Shown: one piece after another, positions 1-4,490 of the stretch
Position numbering within the stretch: position 1 is the first letter of the stretch
Layout of the letters: the number at the start of each line of letters is the position of its first letter
From: an uncultured Alistipes sp.
GTDB lineage: Bacteria; Bacteroidota; Bacteroidia; Bacteroidales; Rikenellaceae
Length of the DNA: 5,383 bases
Direction: 5' to 3'
NCBI GenBank assembly: GCA_947178455.1
Contig: CAMWYI010000114.1
Coordinates: 1 to 5,383 of the forward strand
The notes under the pieces: generated by a model
What the model was told of the DNA's origin: nothing
Seen by the model: only the letters and a program-made list of their open reading frames with translations
The model's database searches: none
Made by a program: the position numbers and the translations under genes

Positions 1-54
<54 letters not shown>

Positions 55-110
55 ATATAATGAATTTGTTTGTATCTTTCGCTCTAATCTCAAAGGTATT
101 GTTTTGAAAT

Positions 111-128
111 CACTCTCCGCAGAGAGTG
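111..128 (-). repeat. rrn leader hairpin
   Basis: A perfect inverted repeat with 7-bp arms (CACTCTC and GAGAGTG) and a 4-nt loop lies about 57 bp upstream of the mature 16S 5' end. In RNA it would form a compact stem. It has no following U-tract, so it is not a terminator. It may take part in leader folding or processing. Confidence 0.65.
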
Positions 129-156
129 GGAAAAACTATTTAGCTGCTCAAATACT

Positions 157-191
157 TCAAAGAACGCTGTTCCTATATTGCTATAAAGAAC
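157..191 (-). promoter_or_regulatory. possible boxA-like antitermination elements
   Basis: The heptamer GTTCTTT occurs twice on the minus strand, at 191-185 and 165-159; the second copy extends to GTTCTTTGA. A short U-rich box of this type in an rRNA leader resembles the boxA element bound by NusB/S10 in rRNA antitermination. The sequence and position fit, but no boxB-like partner was identified, so the functional assignment is tentative. Confidence 0.4.
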
Positions 192-239
192 ACTTCTCGT
201 TTCATTCCGTCCGCTCGTTTTTCAGAGCGGAAAGTGGTG

Positions 240-271
240 CAAAGATAAAGCATCTTTTTCGAACCACCAAA
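240..271 (-). promoter_or_regulatory. rrn promoter P2 (proximal)
   Basis: On the minus strand there is TTTG (271-268), a 20-bp spacer, then TATCTTTG (247-240), again matching the Bacteroidetes consensus. It lies 115 bp closer to 16S than P1. The bases just downstream of its -7 box (GCACCACTTTCC) resemble those of P1 (GCATCCGCTTTCC). A T6 tract (284-289 on plus) again lies 13 nt upstream of the -33 box. Tandem promoters are usual for rRNA operons. Confidence 0.83.
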
Positions 272-354
272 ACTTTTCGAAAGTTTTTTCAGAAAAATTT
301 TTCAGAACCTTTTTGCTTATCCGTTTCGAGCGGTGCTCTTTCGGAAAGCGGATG

Positions 355-385
355 CAAAGGTAACGACAAAATCCGAACTTGCAAA
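355..385 (-). promoter_or_regulatory. rrn promoter P1 (distal)
   Basis: On the minus strand there is TTTG (385-382), a 19-bp spacer, then TACCTTTG (362-355). This is an exact match to the Bacteroidetes primary sigma-factor pattern with -33 TTTG and -7 TAnnTTTG. A long T/A tract (T6 at 403-398, then A-rich sequence to about 412 as read on plus) lies 13 nt upstream of the -33 box and could act like an UP element. Transcription would start near 348, toward the 16S gene. Confidence 0.87.
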
Positions 386-389
386 CATT

Positions 390-486
390 TTATCGACTTT
401 TTTCAAAAAAAAGCAAAATTCGCCTTTTATCGTATTCCGAACGGACATTTTTATTAAAACAGCTATTTACTGAACGGCCTGTTGTA
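390..486. other. A/T-rich spacer between TlpA-like gene and rrn P1
   Basis: This short gap holds the A/T tract upstream of rrn P1 and a weak possible stem (AACAG 458-462 with CTGTT 479-483) followed on the minus strand by an A/U-rich run. No strong intrinsic terminator and no gene are visible. Confidence 0.5.
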
Positions 487-1593
487 TTATTGATTTTGCA
501 TCAATCTTTCCAAATCGCGGAAGAACTCCGGCACATGACCGCTGTGAATCTTTCGGATACGGCCTTCGGGGTCGATGATGACTTTCGTGGGAAAACTTTG
601 TATGCCATAAAGTTCCTTGACACCGTCCGATTTCGAGTTGTAGAGCTGTACCCACGGCAATTCGTAGCGTTCCACCGCCTTTTTCCACGCTTCGGGCCTA
701 TCGTTGCAGTCGATTCCCACGATTTCCAATCTCCCACCGTACTTCGCATAGGCTTCTTTCAATTCGGGAAATCCCTTGATGCACCAGCCGCACCACGAAC
801 CCCAAAAATCCAAAACCACCCACTTTCCGCGAAAATCGCCCAATGCAACCCGATTGCCCTGCAAGTCGGGCAACGCAAAATCGGGAGCAAGGGCAGCGGC
901 CGTTTCCTGTTCCTGTTGTTTCTTTCGTTTGGCCAGCCGCTTTTCGGCATCCGCTATCTTCGACTGCACGAGCGGATAAATCATCGAAGCGAGGGCGTCG
1001 CCTGTCAATTTCGCCCCGTACTCCACCGCATCTTCCGCGCCGGTAAACTCCATGATGGCATAGGAGGCGCCGGGCCGGCCGGGATGTGCGGCGACGTATT
1101 CCTTCAAATAGGCGAACAAATGCGCCGCTATCTTCTTCGCCGTCTCGGTATCTTCGGTCTCGAGAGCCCGCATATAGCAACGTTCCGCGTCCTTGACCAC
1201 GTTCTGGATTTCGGAAACCTGTTCCATCAGCGGGGTTCCGGCGACCGAGCACCGTTCGTCCGACAACGCAATCGTCAATTCATCCGCAGGAACGGCATAA
1301 AACGTACCCATGATTTCGTTATAGCCGCGCGGCGTTTCGCAGGTCAGAAAACGGTAACACGCAGCGTTCGGAAACACGGGTTCGAGCGTGAACGTTTCGG
1401 ACTGAATCGTCAGGGTATCCGTGCGAGTCACCAAATCGGCCAGCGATTCCGCCTCGACCATACTTCGGATTTCGGTCGCCTTAAAGAGAATTTTACGGCC
1501 TTTCCACTCCGCAGGAACCGTCACCGTGAATCGGGCGCTCGCAGCATTCGTACTGAAAAGAGCGAGCAAAAGAACGAAAAGAATTTTACGCAT
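487..1593 (-). CDS. secreted TlpA-family thioredoxin-like protein
   Basis: The 368-residue protein is a predicted envelope thiol-disulfide oxidoreductase. Residues 1-20 form a typical Sec signal peptide (MRKIL, hydrophobic core, cleavage after ASA). Residues about 21-230 are a family-unspecific N-terminal region ending in a charged, probably helical stretch (KRLAKRKKQQEQE). Residues about 235-365 are a thioredoxin fold of the AhpC-TSA/TlpA type: APDFALPD entry motif, WVVLDFWGSWCGWC with the redox pair C268 and C271, and the cis-proline of SFPTK at P335. Bacteroidetes carry many such proteins, often with a DUF4369 N-terminus; that domain is not obvious to me here. In vivo it probably reduces or exchanges disulfides of periplasmic proteins; the substrate is unknown. 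The ATG is divergent from the YiiX-like gene 77 bp away. No clear TAnnTTTG promoter was seen for it. The gene points toward the rrn operon, and no strong terminator separates them. Confidence 0.93.
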   Translation of the reverse strand: MRKILFVLLLALFSTNAASARFTVTVPAEWKGRKILFKATEIRSMVEAESLADLVTRTDTLTIQSETFTLEPVFPNAACYRFLTCETPRGYNEIMGTFYAVPADELTIALSDERCSVAGTPLMEQVSEIQNVVKDAERCYMRALETEDTETAKKIAAHLFAYLKEYVAAHPGRPGASYAIMEFTGAEDAVEYGAKLTGDALASMIYPLVQSKIADAEKRLAKRKKQQEQETAAALAPDFALPDLQGNRVALGDFRGKWVVLDFWGSWCGWCIKGFPELKEAYAKYGGRLEIVGIDCNDRPEAWKKAVERYELPWVQLYNSKSDGVKELYGIQSFPTKVIIDPEGRIRKIHSGHVPEFFRDLERLMQNQ

Positions 1594-1670
1594 CGGTCTA
1601 TTTCTGTTTTATATAAGAACGAAGTTGCGGTTTATTTTCGTATTTTCGACCCGTCCTAAATTTTCGACCG
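1594..1670. promoter_or_regulatory. divergent intergenic region, TlpA-like / YiiX-like genes
   Basis: This 77-bp A/T-rich gap must hold the start signals of both flanking genes. No perfect TAnnTTTG box was found on either strand. The best plus-strand candidates are TATTTTCG repeated head to tail (1633-1640 and 1641-1648) and TAAATTTT (1657-1664), each short of the consensus and without a well-spaced TTG. Confidence 0.35.
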
Positions 1671-2306
1671 ATGCTATTTCGCCCTATTATATATATAGGT
1701 GTGCTGCTTTCGGCGGCCTGCACCTGTCGTTCGACCGGCCCCGACCTGCGAACCGGCGACCTGCTGTTCCAATGCGGCACGGGTGCCATGACCGAAGCTA
1801 TCGTCGATGCGACCGGCCGCGACGAAACCCTCGATTTCACCCATGTCGGAATCGCCCTGCACGGCGACCGATGCGATTCGGTGCTCGAAGCCACGACCGA
1901 CGGCGGCGTGCGAATCATTGCGCTCGCAGCGTTTCTCGACCGCGCCGCCCGCATCGGCGGAAAGTCGGCGACGGTTGCGATGCGGCTGCGCGACACGACG
2001 GGCGTCGCGGCTTCGGTCGCACGGGCCCGCAAAGCACTGGGACTGCCCTACGACTATTCGTTCCGGCCCGACAACGGCCGCTACTATTGCAGCGAGCTGG
2101 TCTACGACCACTACCTGCGGCCGGACGGCCGCCATTGCTTCACGGCGCGGCCGATGAATTTCCGCGCTCCCGACGGCACGCTGCCCCGCTACTGGGCCGA
2201 ACTGTTCGAGCGGCTGGGCGAACCGGTACCCGAAGGCGTCTTGGGCACCAACCCCAATGATATGTCGCGTGAAGCGGGGCTGTATGAGGTGCACCGGTGG
2301 TTTTAA
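1671..2306 (+). CDS. YiiX/YebB-like permuted NlpC/P60 cysteine hydrolase, probable lipoprotein
   Basis: The 211-residue protein resembles the YiiX/YebB-like (peptidase C92) branch of the permuted NlpC/P60 papain-like fold. Visible motifs in order are RTGDLLFQ (27-34), FTHVGIAL with the likely catalytic His58, VLEAT with Glu73 as the possible third polar residue, and RYYCSELVYDHY with the likely nucleophile Cys140. His before Cys is the circularly permuted order. Residues 1-17 look like a lipoprotein signal (hydrophobic stretch then SAAC), making Cys17 the likely lipidated residue and the envelope the likely location. Members of this superfamily cleave or acylate amide bonds in cell-wall peptides or lipids; the substrate here is unknown. 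The gene looks GC-richer than its neighbours. It is divergent from the TlpA-like gene. It ends 20 bp before the -33 box of the rpmI promoter, so it is probably transcribed alone. No clean promoter is visible; a tandem TATTTTCG pair (1633-1648) is only a weak match. Confidence 0.88.
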   Translation: MLFRPIIYIGVLLSAACTCRSTGPDLRTGDLLFQCGTGAMTEAIVDATGRDETLDFTHVGIALHGDRCDSVLEATTDGGVRIIALAAFLDRAARIGGKSATVAMRLRDTTGVAASVARARKALGLPYDYSFRPDNGRYYCSELVYDHYLRPDGRHCFTARPMNFRAPDGTLPRYWAELFERLGEPVPEGVLGTNPNDMSREAGLYEVHRWF

Positions 2307-2325
2307 TAAAATCGAGCGCGGCGGA

Positions 2326-2356
2326 TTGCAAACTCCGAAAAAAATGATTACCTTTG
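2326..2356 (+). promoter_or_regulatory. promoter of rpmI-rplT
   Basis: TTG (2326-2328), a 20-bp spacer and TACCTTTG (2349-2356) form a full Bacteroidetes-type promoter. The -7 octamer is identical to that of rrn P1. Transcription would begin near 2362, giving an A/T-rich leader of roughly 30 nt before the rpmI ATG. Confidence 0.85.
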
Positions 2357-2390
2357 CAGGCTATGTTTAACTAATTAACTTTTTACGACA

Positions 2391-2585
2391 ATGCCGAAAA
2401 TGAAAACCAATGCCGCGGCGAAGAAACGCTTTACCTTCACCGGCACAGGAAAGATCAAGCGCAAACACGCTTATCACAGTCACATCCTGACCAAAAAAAC
2501 GACGAAACAGAAACGCAATCTCTGCTATTCGGGTACCGTTTCTGCGGCCGACGAGGCCAAAATCAAGAATCTGCTGGTCAAATAG
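2391..2585 (+). CDS. rpmI: 50S ribosomal protein L35
   Basis: The 64-residue basic protein has the L35 hallmarks: MPKMKTNAAAKKRF at the N-terminus, TGTGKIKRKHAYHSHIL in the middle and KKTTKQKR before a short C-terminal helix. The length is normal for the family (about 64-66 residues). L35 is a late-assembling component of the large ribosomal subunit. As usual for Bacteroidetes there is no Shine-Dalgarno; the leader is A/T-rich (ending TTTTTACGACA). It is followed 116 bp later by rplT, the standard partner. infC (IF3), which precedes rpmI in many bacteria, is replaced here by the YiiX-like gene and a dedicated promoter. Confidence 0.97.
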   Translation: MPKMKTNAAAKKRFTFTGTGKIKRKHAYHSHILTKKTTKQKRNLCYSGTVSAADEAKIKNLLVK

Positions 2586-2701
2586 CACCGCTATAAGACC
2601 GCCTGATTCCATTCAACCGAATTTAATAAAAACCGGAGCAGAACAGCCCCAAAGAATACGGGAGAACCGTATCGCTGCGCGCTCTTCAAAAACTTTACAT
2701 T
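2586..2701 (+). promoter_or_regulatory. rpmI-rplT spacer with hairpin
   Basis: The gap is 116 bp, long for a ribosomal protein pair. It contains a perfect 6-bp stem, ATACGG (2656-2661) and CCGTAT (2667-2672), closed by a GAGAA loop, about 30 nt before the rplT start. There is no U-tract, so it is not an intrinsic terminator, and no TAnnTTTG box was seen. L20 represses its own operon through mRNA structures in other bacteria, so a translational control role is possible but unproven. Confidence 0.45.
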
Positions 2702-3046
2702 ATGCCACGTTCAGTCAACGCTGTTGCGTCTCGCGCAAGAAGAAAGAAAGTTTTGAAACTTGCCAAAGGTAACTTTGGTTCAAGGGGAAACGTATGGACC
2801 GTTGCGAAAAACACGGTCGAAAAGGGTTTGCAGTTCGCCTATGCGCACCGCCAGCTCAAAAAGCGGACGTTCCGTTCGCTGTGGATTACGCGTATCAACG
2901 CAGGTGTCCGCGCTTACGGAATGACCTACTCGCAATTCATCGGCAAACTCAACGCCAAAGGTATCGCCCTGAACCGCAAGGTACTGGCCGACCTCGCGAT
3001 GAACGAGCCGAAAGCATTTGCGGCAATCGTCAAGAAAGTTAAATAG
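2702..3046 (+). CDS. rplT: 50S ribosomal protein L20
   Basis: The 114-residue protein is a clear L20: MPRSVNAVASRARRKKVLKLAKGNFGSR is the long basic N-terminal extension that threads into 23S rRNA, followed by the conserved AYAHRQLKKRTFRSLWITRINAGVRAYGMTYSQFI block (about residues 46-80) and the KGIALNRKVLADLA helix. L20 is an early 50S assembly protein that binds domain II of 23S rRNA. The start is the only sensible ATG (followed by CCACGT). It is cotranscribed with rpmI and closed by a strong terminator at 3113. Confidence 0.98.
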   Translation: MPRSVNAVASRARRKKVLKLAKGNFGSRGNVWTVAKNTVEKGLQFAYAHRQLKKRTFRSLWITRINAGVRAYGMTYSQFIGKLNAKGIALNRKVLADLAMNEPKAFAAIVKKVK

Positions 3047-3112
3047 TTTTGCACTTCGCGCCGAAGCGTCGCCCGGTCCGAATAGCACGGGCGGCGGTGC
3101 GGAGGAAATAGC

Positions 3113-3145
3113 AGCGGGTTTTCCAAATGGGAAGCCCGCTTTTTC
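3113..3145 (+). terminator. intrinsic terminator of rpmI-rplT
   Basis: A 12-bp stem (3113-3124 with 3129-3140, two G-U wobbles, the outer six pairs AGCGGG/CCCGCT perfect) with an AAAT loop runs directly into a T-tract (3140-3144). It lies 66 bp after the rplT stop codon. This is a textbook rho-independent terminator. Confidence 0.9.
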
Positions 3146-3495
3146 TATATAGCTTTATCATCCATTTTTCGCTATCGTACCTTTTGGTGGCAAAAGGTAC
3201 CCAAAACCATCCGCACGTTTTTATTAGCGGCATGGTAGCTTCAACTTGCTTTGGAACGCATTTTTGCCCATTTGCGGGCGTTTTATTAGCGCTATGGACG
3301 GTCAGTTGGTTTCCGACAGTCGGAAGCGCTATTACCTTAATTTGTGGGGCGAAGACTGCGAAGTCCGACACGCAAGTGGCGGGCCTTCGCGGGCGAAGGC
3401 TTCGGCCCGCGCGACGCAAAGCGTCGCTATTCTTTTTATTCGGTGATAGCGCAAACGGCCGTCCGAAACCGAACGACCGTCTATCGCGCTTAAAT
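3146..3495. repeat. gene-free block rich in inverted repeats between convergent genes
   Basis: The stretch between the rplT terminator and the 3' end of the DUF3127 gene encodes no protein I can support; its open frames are cysteine/arginine-rich, lack family motifs and look like chance. It holds several perfect inverted repeats: GTACCTTTTG/CAAAAGGTAC (3177-3200, 4-nt loop), TTCCGAC/GTCGGAA (3311-3325, 1-nt centre), GCCTTCGC/GCGAAGGC (3383-3400) nested inside GCGGGCC/GGCCCGC (3379-3410), and GCGACGC/GCGTCGC (3411-3427, AAA loop). An imperfect 19-20 bp direct repeat (3216-3235 and 3279-3297) is also present. It may be a REP-like or other noncoding element; whether it is repeated elsewhere in the genome cannot be seen here. 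Confidence 0.6.
3411..3438 (+). terminator. GC-rich hairpin with T-rich tail, possible terminator
   Basis: A perfect 7-bp GC-rich stem (GCGACGC, AAA, GCGTCGC) is followed by TATTCTTTTT on the plus strand. It resembles an intrinsic terminator. No plus-strand gene precedes it after the rplT terminator, so it is either a backup terminator, the 3' end of an unrecognised small RNA, or just part of the repeat block. Confidence 0.35.
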
Positions 3496-3512
3496 CGGCG
3501 TTCTTAACGCCG
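3496..3512 (-). terminator. hairpin after DUF3127 gene, possible terminator
   Basis: A perfect 7-bp stem (CGGCGTT/AACGCCG) with a 3-nt loop begins at the base next to the stop codon of the minus-strand gene. On the minus strand it is followed by ATTTAAG, so the U-tract is weak. Position and stability favour a terminator or a 3'-end-protecting hairpin. Confidence 0.55.
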
Positions 3513-3887
3513 TTAGAACGGCAGGTCGTCCGCTTCGGACGTTGCCGGTGCCGCCGCATAGGTCGGTTCTTCGCCGATAGGCGGCATGTCGGGCATCGGT
3601 GCTGCGGCCGGAGCGCTCGCCTGCACAGGCTGCAAACGCCAAGCGCGGATGTCGGTGTACCACCGGCCGTTATACTCACGCGATTCGATATTGACCGACA
3701 CGTGGTAGTTCTCGCCCTCTTTGAGTTTGGCCACATCGTCGGGCCGGTTGAAAAAAGTCACGCAGATTTTGCGCGTGAAACTGCCGTCCTGCATCTCGAA
3801 GACGACATCCTGCCGTTGCCACTCGCCGCGCGCCGAAGTGCCCTTCGTCACGGGCATCATTTTGTAAACGGTTCCTTCAAATTCCAT
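3513..3887 (-). CDS. DUF3127 family protein with SSB-like acidic C-terminal tip
   Basis: The 124-residue protein matches the Bacteroidetes DUF3127 pattern: MEFEGTVYKMMPVTKGTSARGEWQRQDVVFE at the N-terminus, a KICVTFFN strand, LKEGENYHVSVNIESREYNGRWYTDIRAW at 55-83. That arrangement of short strands looks like an OB fold. Residues 85-117 are a low-complexity linker rich in Ala and Pro. The protein ends in SEADDLPF, closely resembling the DDDIPF tip by which single-stranded DNA-binding protein recruits its partners. Binding to single-stranded nucleic acid is therefore plausible but inferred. The ATG lies about 27 nt downstream of a perfect TATATTTG box on the minus strand (3921-3914), and a hairpin follows the stop codon. 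It is divergent from tadA and probably monocistronic. No conserved essential residue is known to me for this family. Confidence 0.88.
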   Translation of the reverse strand: MEFEGTVYKMMPVTKGTSARGEWQRQDVVFEMQDGSFTRKICVTFFNRPDDVAKLKEGENYHVSVNIESREYNGRWYTDIRAWRLQPVQASAPAAAPMPDMPPIGEEPTYAAAPATSEADDLPF

Positions 3888-3913
3888 TTTTGAAACTTCG
3901 CCAATTATTTCGG

Positions 3914-3921
3914 CAAATATA
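3914..3921 (-). promoter_or_regulatory. -7 box for the DUF3127 gene
   Basis: The minus strand reads TATATTTG, an exact TAnnTTTG match, with the predicted start near 3907 and a leader of about 20 nt. No TTG is found at the expected -33 spacing. Confidence 0.6.
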
Positions 3922-3923
3922 AC

Positions 3924-3931
3924 TATTTTTG
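3924..3931 (+). promoter_or_regulatory. -7 box for tadA
   Basis: The plus strand reads TATTTTTG, an exact TAnnTTTG match. Transcription would begin near 3937, leaving only about 10 nt before the ATG at 3947. No well-spaced -33 TTG was found. The box covers the upstream in-frame TTG at 3929, which argues against that codon being the start. Confidence 0.6.
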
Positions 3932-3946
3932 CAGAAAATCCGTACC

Positions 3947-4393
3947 ATGACGCAGCAGGAAATCGACGAAAAATTCATGCGGCTCGCGCTGTCCGAAGCC
4001 CGCAAAGCGCAGGCGCAGGGCGAAGTCCCTATCGGAGCCGTCGTAGTGGCCGACGGCGCTATCGTCGGACGGGGGCACAATCTGGTGGAAACGCTCGACG
4101 ACCCGACAGCCCATGCCGAAATGCAGGCGCTGACGGCCGCCGCCTCGACGCTCGGCGGAAAATACCTGCAAAAATGCACGCTCTACGTCACGGTCGAGCC
4201 GTGCATCATGTGCGCCGGAGCTATCGGCTGGGCGCAAATCGCCCGTGTGGTATGGGGCGCCGACGACCCGAAACGCGGCTACCGGTGCTACTCCGAGCAG
4301 GTTTTTCATCCCAAAACCACCACTGCTTCCGGCATCCTTGCAGAAGATTGCAGCGCCCTAATAAAAGAGTTTTTCGCCGCGTTGCGGGCTTAG
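3947..4393 (+). CDS. tadA: tRNA-specific adenosine deaminase
   Basis: The 148-residue protein is a zinc-dependent deaminase of the cytidine deaminase fold. TadA converts A34 to inosine in the anticodon of tRNA-Arg(ACG), allowing one tRNA to read several Arg codons. Visible landmarks are GEVPIGAVVV (25-34), GRGHN (41-45), TAHAEMQAL with zinc ligand His56 and proton-shuttle Glu58, and TVEPCIMCAGAI with zinc ligands Cys86 and Cys89, followed by ARVVWGADDPKRGY. Length and motifs fit TadA better than guanine or cytosine deaminases. An in-frame TTG at 3929 would add six residues, but it lies inside the -7 promoter box, so ATG 3947 is chosen. The gene diverges from the DUF3127 gene; no clear terminator follows, though the next gene has its own promoter. 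Confidence 0.93.
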   Translation: MTQQEIDEKFMRLALSEARKAQAQGEVPIGAVVVADGAIVGRGHNLVETLDDPTAHAEMQALTAAASTLGGKYLQKCTLYVTVEPCIMCAGAIGWAQIARVVWGADDPKRGYRCYSEQVFHPKTTTASGILAEDCSALIKEFFAALRA

Positions 4394-4395
4394 AT

Positions 4396-4427
4396 TTTGC
4401 AAGAATCAAGATTATTTCTTAATTTTG
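4396..4427 (+). promoter_or_regulatory. promoter of the TPR-protein gene
   Basis: TTTG (4396-4399), a 20-bp spacer and TAATTTTG (4420-4427) give a full Bacteroidetes consensus promoter starting 3 bp after the tadA stop codon. The start point would fall near 4433, giving a leader of about 58 nt. Confidence 0.83.
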
Positions 4428-4436
4428 CGTTTATTA

Positions 4437-4455
4437 CGACCGATTGTATCGGTCG
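4437..4455 (+). promoter_or_regulatory. 5'-UTR hairpin of the TPR-protein mRNA
   Basis: A perfect 8-bp inverted repeat, CGACCGAT and ATCGGTCG, with a TGT loop lies within a few bases of the predicted transcription start. It would place a stable stem at the very 5' end of the mRNA, which could protect the transcript; as DNA it could also be an operator. It has no U-tract, so it is an unlikely terminator for tadA. Confidence 0.6.
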
Positions 4456-4490
4456 CCGAACTTTTGAAAATTATTAAAACCGATTACACA

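Larger units (their letters stand above)
55..348 (-). other. rrn leader region (transcribed spacer upstream of 16S)
   Basis: This is the stretch between the two predicted rRNA promoters and the mature 16S 5' end. Transcripts from P1 would carry a leader of about 295 nt and those from P2 about 180 nt, judged from the -7 element positions. It holds no credible protein gene. It contains two copies of GTTCTTT (minus strand, 165-159 and 191-185) and a perfect hairpin at 111-128. Antitermination signals and 16S processing stems lie in this position in other bacteria. The partner strand of a 16S processing stem would be outside the window, so it cannot be checked here. Confidence 0.75.

Noticed and set aside
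91..98. Third TACCTTTG box on the minus strand, possible rrn P3
   Set aside because: It matches TAnnTTTG, but no TTG occurs at the expected spacing; that position falls within the leader hairpin. It is probably chance in A/T-rich leader sequence.
458..483. Possible terminator of the TlpA-like gene (AACAG/CTGTT)
   Set aside because: The stem is only 5 bp with a 16-nt loop and low GC, too weak to call.
1633..1648. Tandem TATTTTCG as YiiX-gene promoter
   Set aside because: Each copy differs from TAnnTTTG and no TTG is found at 19-21 bp upstream; kept only as a weak possibility.
379..1659. Long plus-strand frame of 426 codons
   Set aside because: It is antisense to the TlpA-like gene, whose signal peptide, WCGWC and cis-Pro motifs show it is the real coding strand.
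3039..3419. Minus-strand frame of 126 codons in the repeat block
   Set aside because: It overlaps the end of rplT and the terminator, has no motif, and has arginine/cysteine composition typical of noncoding GC-rich repeats.
3127..3507. Plus-strand frame of 126 codons after rplT
   Set aside because: It begins inside the rplT terminator, crosses several inverted repeats, and has no recognisable domain.
3929..3946. Upstream TTG start for tadA
   Set aside because: The TTG is part of the -7 box TATTTTTG, so it would lie upstream of the predicted transcript start; the six extra residues are not expected in the family.
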